The notes beneath the pieces are model-generated. The model saw only the letters and a program-made list of their open reading frames with translations, was not told where the DNA came from and ran no database searches. From DASQFD01 sp035633255 (GTDB lineage: Bacteria > Actinomycetota > Actinomycetes > Actinomycetales > Dermatophilaceae): DNA of 11,831 nucleotides. This document shows, piece by piece, positions 1-5,552 of the stretch (positions within the stretch are counted from its first letter, which is position 1; every line of letters begins with the position of its first letter). Both the position numbers and the translations under genes were made by a program. The stretch spans positions 1 through 11,831 of the forward strand of contig DASQFD010000014.1 of assembly GCA_035633255.1 (NCBI GenBank), read 5' to 3'.

Positions 1-545
1 GGCGGGCCGGTGACCGGTACGCCGCGGAGGGTGAGGACGGCGACGAGCGCCGCGGCCGTGACGATCGCGATGTCGGCGACGTTGCCGATGAAGAGTCCGC
101 CGTAGTCGAGGAAGTCCACGACGTGCCCGCGCCCGGGCCCCGGCTCCCGCAGGAGCCGGTCGGCCAGGTTGCCCACGGAGCCGCCCAGCACCAGGCCGAG
201 GGCCACCGCCCACGGGAGGCTCCCGAGGCGTCGGGCCGCAAGGGCCACCCAGACGAGCACGGCGAGAGCGACCAGGGTGAGCAGCCAGGTGACGCCCTCG
301 CCGATCGAGAAGGCGGCACCGGGGTTCCGGATGAGGTTCAGCCGCAGGAACGAGCCCACCAGGTCGCGCGGCTCGCCGGGCTCGAGGTTGGCCAGGGCCC
401 ACGCCTTGGTCCCCTGGTCGGCCACGAGCACGATCGCGGCACAGGTGAGCAGGAGAGCATGCAGGCGGGACCAGCCGCCGGGGGCCGCGGGGGCGTCGGG
501 GTCCGGCGGCGCGTCGGTCAGCGCCGCTCCTGTCTCTGCTTGCAT
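1..545 (-). CDS. lspA: Lipoprotein signal peptidase LspA (signal peptidase II), 3' end off-window
   Basis: Membrane aspartyl protease that removes the signal peptide from diacylglyceryl-modified prolipoproteins. About 181 residues are visible and the C-terminus runs off the left edge. After a Pro/Ala/Asp-rich cytoplasmic tail of about 28 residues comes the first membrane segment, ending in DQGTK (43-47). Next come NPGAAFS (74-80), GGSVGNLADR (121-130), VVDFLDY with catalytic Asp144, and NVADIAI with catalytic Asp158; this is the family dyad. The start is uncertain: ATG at 545 lies 28 bp inside the 3' end of the upstream TraR/DksA gene and has no clear ribosome binding site. An in-frame GTG at 554 and a CTG at about 518 preceded by AGGAGC are alternatives. 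The overlap suggests cotranscription with that gene. The family assignment is firm; the start is not. Confidence 0.95.
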   Translation of the reverse strand, partial: MQAETGAALTDAPPDPDAPAAPGGWSRLHALLLTCAAIVLVADQGTKAWALANLEPGEPRDLVGSFLRLNLIRNPGAAFSIGEGVTWLLTLVALAVLVWVALAARRLGSLPWAVALGLVLGGSVGNLADRLLREPGPGRGHVVDFLDYGGLFIGNVADIAIVTAAALVAVLTLRGVPVTGP

Positions 546-1534
546 GGCATGCACAGGGTCGCACGCGGAGCGGCCTGGAGGCGAAGCTTGCCGATCGGCG
601 CTCCGCACGACTCGCACACGCCGTAGCTGCCGTCGTCGAGCCGCTCGAGGGCGTGCTCGTTCTGGCGCAGCATCTCCCGGGCGTTGTCGGCGAGGGCGAT
701 CTCCTGCTCGCGCTCGTAGGTCTTCGCGCCCGCGTCGGCCTGGTCGTCCCCGGCGCCGTCACCGGAGTCGCGCATCAGGTCGACGAGCTCGTGGCGGGCC
801 TGCTCCACCTCACGGCGGAGCTGCTCGATGTCGTCCTCGATCTCGGCGCGCAGGTCGGCGAGCTCCGCCTCGGTCCAGGGGTGCTCGTCCTCCCGCACCA
901 CGAGCACCGCGTCGCCCGCCGACGTGGACGTGGACGTCCTCGCGGGCCCGGACGCCGTCCCCGAGGTGGCGGGGGACGTCGGGGGGCTCGCCCTCCTCGC
1001 GGTCGGCGCCACCTTCGCCGCGGGCGTCGCCTTCCTCGGCGCGGCCGTCTTCGCCTTCGCGGGCGTCGCCTTGGTCGGTGCCGCCTTCTTCGCCGTCGTC
1101 GCGGGCGTCGTCTTCGGTTGTGCGGCCGTCTTTGCCTTCGCCGCCGGTGTCGTCTTCGTCGGTGCGGCCTTCTTCGCCGTCGTCGCGGGCGTCGTCTTCG
1201 TCGGTGCCGCCTTCTTCGCCTTCCCCGCAGGCGTCGCCTTCGTCGGTGCGGCCGTCTTCGCCTTCGCCGCCGGTGTCGCCTTGGTCGATGCGGCCCGCTT
1301 CGCCTTCGCGGGCGTCGCCTTCGTCGGTGCCGCCTTCTTCGCCTTCGTCGCAGCCGTGCCTCCCGGCGAGACACCGGAACGCCCGTTCTGCGGGGCCGAT
1401 GAACTGCCGGTCGCGTCCGGGCCGCGACCGACCTCGCGCGCGGCCTCCTCGGCGCCGGCGACGACCTTCCGGGCGGTGGACGCGGCCTTCGCCGTCGCGC
1501 TCCTCGCAGCGGACAGTGCCCGGTTGGCGACCAT
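518..1534 (-). CDS. TraR/DksA-family zinc-finger regulator with a histone-H1-like Lys/Ala repeat tail
   Basis: A 338-residue protein. Its C-terminal third is DksA-like: an acidic helical region from about 219, a loop with DQADAG (264-269), a second helix (272-300), then a four-cysteine zinc finger (C307, C310, C328, C331; CxxC-x17-CxxC). DksA relatives bind the RNA polymerase secondary channel and tune transcription with ppGpp. The loop has DxxDxG where E. coli DksA has DxxDxA. Residues about 64-174 are eight units of 12-15 residues such as KAKKAAPTKATPA, rich in Lys, Ala, Pro and Thr, like tails of histone-H1-like or HU-type proteins; DNA or RNA contact is inferred. ATG at 1534 is preferred over GTG at 1546 because GTGAGGA precedes it by five bases. 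A promoter and a palindrome lie just upstream. The family is clear; the physiological target is unknown. Confidence 0.9.
   Translation of the reverse strand: MVANRALSAARSATAKAASTARKVVAGAEEAAREVGRGPDATGSSSAPQNGRSGVSPGGTAATKAKKAAPTKATPAKAKRAASTKATPAAKAKTAAPTKATPAGKAKKAAPTKTTPATTAKKAAPTKTTPAAKAKTAAQPKTTPATTAKKAAPTKATPAKAKTAAPRKATPAAKVAPTARRASPPTSPATSGTASGPARTSTSTSAGDAVLVVREDEHPWTEAELADLRAEIEDDIEQLRREVEQARHELVDLMRDSGDGAGDDQADAGAKTYEREQEIALADNAREMLRQNEHALERLDDGSYGVCESCGAPIGKLRLQAAPRATLCMPCKQRQERR
1013..1345 (-). repeat. Eight-unit Lys/Ala/Pro/Thr peptide repeat in the TraR/DksA-like gene
   Basis: Coding tandem repeat of units of 36-45 bp. Successive units read KAKKAAPTKATPA, KAKRAASTKATPAA, KAKTAAPTKATPAG, KAKKAAPTKTTPATT, and so on. 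Some units share long identical DNA stretches, which suggests recent duplication or slippage. Unit lengths vary by whole codons, so the frame is kept. Confidence 0.85.
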
Positions 1535-1557
1535 GCCAGTCCTCACTTCTCAACGGA

Positions 1558-1581
1558 GGTCGCGCCCCGTGGGGCGCGACC
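1558..1581. promoter_or_regulatory. Perfect 11-bp inverted repeat ahead of the TraR/DksA-like gene
   Basis: The left arm GGTCGCGCCCC and right arm GGGGCGCGACC are exact reverse complements around a 2-base centre. It sits 24 bp before the ATG at 1534 and just after the transcription start expected from the promoter at 1591-1619. It could be an operator, a protective hairpin at the 5' end of the mRNA, or the terminator of the divIVA transcript (its stop is 122 bp upstream). No T-run follows on the transcribed strand, so a classic terminator is less likely. Confidence 0.55.
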
Positions 1582-1590
1582 GGTGCGCAG

Positions 1591-1619
1591 ACTCTACGGC
1601 CTGCCCCCGCCCTCCTCAA
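1591..1619 (-). promoter_or_regulatory. Candidate sigma-70-type promoter of the TraR/DksA-like gene
   Basis: On the minus strand a TTGAGG box (1619-1614) and a TAGAGT box (1596-1591) are separated by exactly 17 bases. Each matches its consensus at four of six positions. Transcription would start near 1584, about 50 bases before the ATG. It lies in the 169-bp gap after divIVA, so the regulator and lspA could be expressed apart from the division genes. This is a sequence match only. Confidence 0.45.
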
Positions 1620-1703
1620 CGCAGGGCACGCCGCGCGCCGGACGAGCCCCGACCGACCGACCACCCACACCGACCACGCCGACCGGCCGCCGCCGGGCCC
1701 GCA

Positions 1704-3047
1704 CTACTGCTGCGGCTGCTCCTCGGCGACCCGCTCCTCACCGACAGGCTCCCCGCTGACAGGCTCCTCGCCGACAGGCTCCTCGCCGACAGGCTCGTCG
1801 GCGCCAGGCTCGTCGGCGCCAGGCTCCCCGGCGACAGGCTCCCCGGCGACAGGCTCCCCGGCGACAGGCTCCCCGGCGGCGGCGCCGGGCACCTCGTCGT
1901 CGGGCACGTCCGCACCGGTGTGGTCGAGCTGCTGCAACTGGCCCTGGATGTAGGACTTGAGCCGGTCGCGGTAGTCCTTCTCGAAGGCGCGGAGCTGGGA
2001 GATCTTGCGCTCCAGCAGGCCCTGCTCCTGACCGAGCTCCTCCAGCACGGCGGCCTTGCGCTGCTGGGCCTCGTGCACCATCCCGGTGGAGCGCTCCCGC
2101 GCTTCGGTGATCATCTCGTCGTGGCGAGCCTGCGCCTGCTCGATGAGCTCGACGTTCCGCTGCTCACCCGTGGTGACGAGCTCGGCGTGCCGGGACTCGC
2201 CCTCGCTGATCAAGGTGGAGTGGCGTTCCTCCGCCTCGGTGATGAGCGCGGCGTGCCGCTGCTCGGCCTCGGTGATGAGCGCGCTGTGACGCTGCTCGGC
2301 CTCGGTGACGAGCTCCAGACGTCGGGCCTCACCCGCGGAGACGTGCTCGTCGTGCAGCCGCTGTGCCAGCGCGAGCACGCCCGCGGCGCTCCCGGCGCCG
2401 ACCGCGGCGGCCGCTGCCACCCGGCCGTTCCCGTCACCCTCGCCCTGGGCTTCGTCCGGCGCCTCGACCCGGGCCTCGTCATGGCCCCGCTCCTCGGCGG
2501 CGGCCACGCGCCGCTGCGCCTCGGCCTCGGCCTGCTCCGCCGAGGCGTTCGCGGCGGCGATCCGCTCCGACGCCGCCTGCTCCGCCTCCTCGACCCGCCC
2601 GCGGAGCATGGCGACGTGCTCGTCGGCTTCCGCGGTGGCCGCCGTGGCGGCCCCCTCACCGGCCGAACGGTCCACCGCCTGCTGCTCCTGCGCCGCCGCC
2701 AGCTGCTCCTCGTGCTGCTGCACGAGCTCGGCGTGCCGGCGGTCGGCCTCGGCGAGCTCGGCCTCGAGCTCTCGGACCCGCTCCTCCAGCGAGCCGTTCC
2801 GCCCCTGGATCTCCTCCATCTGCTGCCGGGCCGACTCCGCCGCCCCCGGGGACGCCACCGGCTCCAGCCCGCGACCCTCACGGCAGTCGTTCAGCTGGGT
2901 GCGCAGGTCCTCGGCGTCCTTGGCCGCGCGTCGCATCTCGGCGACGATGTCGTCCAGGAAGTCATCCACCTCACGCTCGTCGTAGCCGCGGCGGAACTGG
3001 GTGGTCGTGAACGTCTTGTTGAGGACGTCCTCCGGCGACAGCGCCAT
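1704..3047 (-). CDS. divIVA: DivIVA/Wag31 polar growth scaffold protein
   Basis: A 447-residue coiled-coil protein that gathers at curved membrane (poles, septum) and directs actinobacterial cell-wall growth. The N-terminal DivIVA domain begins MALSPEDVLNKTFTTTQFRR, followed by GYDEREVDDFLDDI (21-34), typical of Wag31. Next are coiled coils (about 70-190), an acidic gap, then an Ala/Gly segment and AAGVLALAQRLHDEHV (221-236), seen in actinobacterial homologues. Residues 246-333 are eight 11-residue repeats, then a final coiled coil (334-374), and residues 391-435 are nine EPV-type pentads. It is longer than the roughly 260-residue mycobacterial Wag31. ATG at 3047 has AAGGGG about seven bases upstream; the open frame further upstream overlaps yggT and is ignored. 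It follows yggT by 74 bp. Confidence 0.96.
   Translation of the reverse strand: MALSPEDVLNKTFTTTQFRRGYDEREVDDFLDDIVAEMRRAAKDAEDLRTQLNDCREGRGLEPVASPGAAESARQQMEEIQGRNGSLEERVRELEAELAEADRRHAELVQQHEEQLAAAQEQQAVDRSAGEGAATAATAEADEHVAMLRGRVEEAEQAASERIAAANASAEQAEAEAQRRVAAAEERGHDEARVEAPDEAQGEGDGNGRVAAAAAVGAGSAAGVLALAQRLHDEHVSAGEARRLELVTEAEQRHSALITEAEQRHAALITEAEERHSTLISEGESRHAELVTTGEQRNVELIEQAQARHDEMITEARERSTGMVHEAQQRKAAVLEELGQEQGLLERKISQLRAFEKDYRDRLKSYIQGQLQQLDHTGADVPDDEVPGAAAGEPVAGEPVAGEPVAGEPGADEPGADEPVGEEPVGEEPVSGEPVGEERVAEEQPQQ
1743..1877 (-). repeat. 15-bp tandem repeat, nine copies, in the 3' end of divIVA
   Basis: The hexamer CAGGCT recurs on the plus strand at 1745, 1760, 1775, 1790, 1805, 1820, 1835, 1850 and 1865, an exact 15-base period. 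It encodes pentads AGEPV, ADEPG and GEEPV at residues 391-435, an acidic, proline-rich tail. The period is a multiple of three, so copy-number change would keep the frame. Confidence 0.93.
2049..2312 (-). repeat. 33-bp repeats encoding eight 11-residue coiled-coil units in divIVA
   Basis: Residues 246-333 read LVTEAEQRHSA, LITEAEQRHAA, LITEAEERHST, LISEGESRHAE and four more diverged units. The first copies are nearly identical at DNA level: GCCTCGGTGA recurs at 2233, 2266 and, as GCCTCGGTGACGAG, at 2299. An 11-residue period matches hendecad coiled coils. Confidence 0.88.
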
Positions 3048-3086
3048 GTCAACCCCTTCGAGAGCCGTGTCGGTCAGCGGAGCCAT

Positions 3087-3105
3087 CCTCGCCGAGGAGG
3101 CGAGG
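3087..3105. terminator. Hairpin between yggT and divIVA
   Basis: CCTCGCC and GGCGAGG form a perfect 7-bp stem with a 5-base loop, 17 bp after the yggT stop and 40 bp before the divIVA start. There is no T-run, so it may only reduce read-through or act as a 5' leader structure of divIVA. Confidence 0.35.
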
Positions 3106-3121
3106 CGCCCGGTCAGCCAGC

Positions 3122-3397
3122 CTAGAGGATGGCGAGGAGCACGGAGAGCGCCAGCACGAGCACGAGAAACGCCAGGTCCAGGGACACCCCACCGAGGCGC
3201 AACGGCGGGATCACGCGGCGGAGCGCCCGCAGCGGTGGGTCGGTGAGGGAGTAGACCACCTCGGCCACGACGAGCATCACGCCGCGGGGACGCCACTCCC
3301 GGGCGAACATCCTGATCCAGTCCAGGACGAGCCGACCGAAGAGCACGAGAAGGTAGAGCCAGACCACGAAGTCGAGTACGGCACGGATGGTTCTCAT
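3122..3397 (-). CDS. yggT: YggT-family small membrane protein
   Basis: A 91-residue membrane protein with a single YGGT domain. The N-terminal hydrophobic helix spans about residues 7-28 (VLDFVVWLYLLVLFGRLVLDWI). A short loop leads to SLTDPPLRALRRVIPPLRLG (about 50-69), the family's DPxLxxxRRxIPP motif, and a second helix fills 70-91. E. coli YggT has two such domains. Its molecular role is not settled; homologues sit beside sepF and divIVA in many Gram-positive genomes, which suggests a role at the division or growth membrane. The start is ATG at 3397, 54 bp after sepF; GGAGA lies about 13 bases upstream, a weak binding site. It is probably cotranscribed with sepF. Confidence 0.92.
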   Translation of the reverse strand: MRTIRAVLDFVVWLYLLVLFGRLVLDWIRMFAREWRPRGVMLVVAEVVYSLTDPPLRALRRVIPPLRLGGVSLDLAFLVLVLALSVLLAIL

Positions 3398-3451
3398 GCC
3401 CCAAGTCTCCGGGTCGAGGCTATGCGGACGCCGAGCGGGGGAGCACCTCTG

Positions 3452-3916
3452 TCAGTTCTGGTTGAACAGGCCGCGAGCCGGCGGCACGCCGGGCTCCTCG
3501 ACCCCCACCTCGACCGTCGACGGGGAGAGGAGGAACACCTTGGCGGTGACCCGCTCGATGGCACCGTGCAGGCCGAACACGAGCCCCGCAGCGAAGTCGA
3601 CCAGCCGCTTGGCGTCCGCGTCGTCCATGTCGCTGAGGTTCATGATGACCGGTATGCCGTCGCGGAAGTGCTCGCCGATCGTCTTGGCCTCGTTGTAGGT
3701 GCGGGGGTGGATCGTGGTGATCCGCGAGACACCCGACGCCGGCTGGCTGCGGACGACCTCGGCGATCCCCCGGTGCGGAAGGTGGGTCACCTCCGCGTCC
3801 CGGTGGTGGTCGTGGCGGTCGGACAGGTCGTCGTCGGCATACTCGTCGACGTCGTAGCGCCCCTCGTCCTCGGCCAGGCCGAGGTAGACCATCGTCTTGC
3901 GCAGCGCGCCCGCCAT
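3452..3916 (-). CDS. sepF: Cell division protein SepF
   Basis: A 154-residue cytoplasmic protein that ties FtsZ filaments to the membrane; actinobacteria lack FtsA and ZipA, and SepF fills this role. The N-terminal MAGALRKTMVYLGL (1-14) is the amphipathic membrane helix. An acidic, His/Asp-rich linker follows (15-43). The SepF core runs from about 63 to 140 with RITTIHPRTYNEAKTIGEHF, then DGIPVIMNLSDMDDADAKRL and VFLLSPSTVEV. The C-terminus is a short tail ending NQN. ATG at 3916 has AAGGAG about six bases upstream, a good site. It follows yggS by 60 bp. It carries two GTATGCCG words, one forcing an ATA isoleucine codon in the GIP segment. Its partner is the conserved C-terminal end of FtsZ, encoded 1.6 kb away. 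Confidence 0.97.
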   Translation of the reverse strand: MAGALRKTMVYLGLAEDEGRYDVDEYADDDLSDRHDHHRDAEVTHLPHRGIAEVVRSQPASGVSRITTIHPRTYNEAKTIGEHFRDGIPVIMNLSDMDDADAKRLVDFAAGLVFGLHGAIERVTAKVFLLSPSTVEVGVEEPGVPPARGLFNQN

Positions 3917-3976
3917 GTGTGCTCCTTGCGTCGGGGTGACCGCAGCCGCCAGGGCGCCGTCCGTCCGAGACCGAAG

Positions 3977-4756
3977 TTACCGACGTGACGGGCGAGATCC
4001 GAGGATTGCCGTCCCGACACGCAGGTGTGTCGCCCCGCACGCGATGGCCGGCTCCAAGTCACCGCTCATCCCCGCCGACCGCCACGTCGCGTCGGGGTGG
4101 TCCCGCAGGAGGCGCTCGTGGACCCCCGCGAGCGCGTCGAAGGCCGCTGCGGGGTCGGCCCCGAGCGGGGCCACCGCCATCACCCCCCGCAGTCGCAGGC
4201 CGGCCGCCGCAGCCACGAGGTCGGCCAGGGCGCTGGCCTCGCCCGGCGCCGCCCCCCCGCGGGGGGCGCCGCTCGGCCCGCCCGCACGACCGGCAGCTCC
4301 CGCGTCAGCGAGGCCGACGGCCTCGGTCAGGTCGACCTGCACCGTGACGTCGAGGGTGCGGCCCCCGGCGCCGGCCGCCCGGTCCAGTGCCCCGACCAGC
4401 CGTGGCCGGTCGACCGACTGCACGACATCGGCATACCGCAGCACCGACTGCGCCTTGTTGGTCTGCAGCTGGCCGATGAAGTGCACGGTGAGGTCGCCGC
4501 GGCGGCCGACCTCCTCGAACTTCGCCGACGCCTCCTGGTCGCGGTTCTCCCCCACGTGCCGGACACCGAGCTCGGCCAGCAGGTCCACGTCCGAGGCCGG
4601 GAAGAACTTGGTGACCACGACCAGCGTCACCTCGTCGTGCCGCCCGGCCGCCGTTCGCGCCGCGGCGATGCGGTGGTGCACCGCCGCCAGCCGCCCCGCG
4701 AGCTCGGCCCGCCGGCCGCCCTCGACCTCGGGGGCACCGCCGCCGCCGGCGCTCAC
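3977..4756 (-). CDS. yggS: YggS/PROSC-family pyridoxal-phosphate homeostasis protein
   Basis: A 259-residue fold-type III PLP-binding protein that buffers free PLP and affects amino-acid pools; no catalytic reaction is established for the family. Visible motifs are VVVTKFFP with the PLP lysine K50, GVRHVGENRDQEASAKF (64-80), HFIGQLQTNK (92-101), SVDRPRL, and the C-terminal phosphate-binding MSGDLEPAIACGATHLRVGT (230-249) ending ILGSR. The GTG start at 4756 overlaps the pgeF stop by four bases (GTGA), with GGGAG about seven bases upstream, so translation is probably coupled. Compared with E. coli YggS (about 234 residues) it has an N-terminal Gly tail and an Ala/Gly insert at about 148-166. 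Placement before sepF is usual in actinobacteria and firmicutes. Confidence 0.95.
   Translation of the reverse strand: MSAGGGGAPEVEGGRRAELAGRLAAVHHRIAAARTAAGRHDEVTLVVVTKFFPASDVDLLAELGVRHVGENRDQEASAKFEEVGRRGDLTVHFIGQLQTNKAQSVLRYADVVQSVDRPRLVGALDRAAGAGGRTLDVTVQVDLTEAVGLADAGAAGRAGGPSGAPRGGAAPGEASALADLVAAAAGLRLRGVMAVAPLGADPAAAFDALAGVHERLLRDHPDATWRSAGMSGDLEPAIACGATHLRVGTAILGSRPSRR
4253..4266. repeat. 14-bp perfect palindrome of C6-GC-G6 inside yggS
   Basis: Six C, then GC, then six G, with a seventh C at 4252. It falls within the low-complexity insert of YggS (about residues 164-168). Such a run is prone to slippage and to base-calling error. Confidence 0.8.
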
Positions 4757-5475
4757 GCCGCCGCTCCCAGGGTCACGACACCGGCGAAGCGACCGGTGCG
4801 GCCGTCGCGGCGGTAGGAGAAGAGGGCGTCGTCCTCCCGGCTGCAGCCGGGGAGCCAGCGCAGCGGGACACCGAGCCCCCGCAGCTGCGCCACCACGCCC
4901 GCCGCCACGTCGAGCGCCGGCGTCCCGGTCCAGGACACCGTGCCGCTGCACGGCGCGACCGCAGCGACGTCCGCGCGCATCGGCTCGGGCACCTCGTAGC
5001 ACCGCCCGCACACCGACGGCCCGACCACGGCGTCGACGTGCCGGGCCCCGAGGTCACGCATCGCCGTGACCGCGGCCCCGACCACCCCCGCGACCAGGCC
5101 GGGACGGCCGGCGTGGACCGCCGCGACGACCCCGGCGTCCGGGTCGGCGAGCAGCACCGGGGTGCAGTCGGCCACCAGGACGACCAGCGCCAGACCGGAT
5201 GTCGTGGTGACCACGGCGTCGGCGCACGGCGGTCGCTGCGGAACGGAGTCCACGACCGCCACCTCCCGCCCGTGCAGCTGCTCGAGGAGGACCAGGGAGT
5301 CCGTCGGCAGCGCGAGCGCCGAGGCCAGCCGGGTGCGGTTCTCCTCGACGTCGCCCACGTCGTCGCCGACGTGGGCACCGAGGTTCAGGCCGGCATACGG
5401 CTCACGGCTGACCCCACCGGAGCGGTCGGTGACGGCGCGGGTCACCGGCCCGTCGGTCCCCATCCAGCGCAGCAC
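4753..5475 (-). CDS. pgeF: PgeF/YfiH-family multicopper-fold (DUF152) enzyme
   Basis: A 240-residue cytoplasmic protein of the YfiH/PgeF family. Members have been described as purine nucleoside phosphorylases with adenosine deaminase activity, earlier as laccase-like, and E. coli PgeF as a peptidoglycan-editing factor that removes UDP-MurNAc-L-Ser errors. Zinc ligands are visible: H69 in EQLHG, C104 in VADCTPVLL, and H121 in AVHAGRPGL. GPSVCGRCYEV (152-162) is also typical. The usual HAGWRG reads HAGRPG here. GTG at 5475 is chosen because the MLRW opening fits the family and GGTGG sits four bases upstream; ATG at 5463 is an alternative. It overlaps yggS by GTGA. A strong hairpin separates it from ftsZ, so its expression may be partly uncoupled. 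The precise substrate is uncertain; the family is firm. Confidence 0.93.
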   Translation of the reverse strand: MLRWMGTDGPVTRAVTDRSGGVSREPYAGLNLGAHVGDDVGDVEENRTRLASALALPTDSLVLLEQLHGREVAVVDSVPQRPPCADAVVTTTSGLALVVLVADCTPVLLADPDAGVVAAVHAGRPGLVAGVVGAAVTAMRDLGARHVDAVVGPSVCGRCYEVPEPMRADVAAVAPCSGTVSWTGTPALDVAAGVVAQLRGLGVPLRWLPGCSREDDALFSYRRDGRTGRFAGVVTLGAAA

Positions 5476-5496
5476 GGGTCCACCGTAGCGACGCGG

Positions 5497-5525
5497 CGAG
5501 GGCCGCCGGCTCCCGGCGGCCCTCG
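5497..5525. terminator. 13-bp hairpin between ftsZ and pgeF
   Basis: Arms CGAGGGCCGCCGG and CCGGCGGCCCTCG pair perfectly over a 3-base loop, 28 bases after the ftsZ stop. This is the strongest hairpin in the window. It lacks a T-run, as many terminator-like hairpins in GC-rich actinobacteria do. It probably limits read-through from the highly expressed ftsZ into pgeF or protects the ftsZ mRNA 3' end. Confidence 0.6.
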
Positions 5526-5533
5526 GCCGATCC

Positions 5534-5548
5534 CGCGTCGTCGACGCG
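5534..5548. terminator. Second hairpin just after ftsZ
   Basis: CGCGTC and GACGCG pair over a GTC loop, starting five bases after the ftsZ stop codon and nine bases before the larger hairpin. Together they form a tandem structure in the 77-bp ftsZ-pgeF gap. Confidence 0.4.
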
Positions 5549-5552
5549 ACGG

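Noticed and set aside
1627..1695. GACC/CGAC short tandem tract between divIVA and the DksA-like gene
   Set aside because: Imperfect and short; likely compositional, with no CRISPR-like spacing or clear pairing.
828..3125. 765-codon plus-strand open frame across the DksA-like gene and divIVA
   Set aside because: It runs antisense to two well-recognised genes, is low-complexity, and arises because stop codons are rare in GC-rich DNA and in the antisense of repeats.
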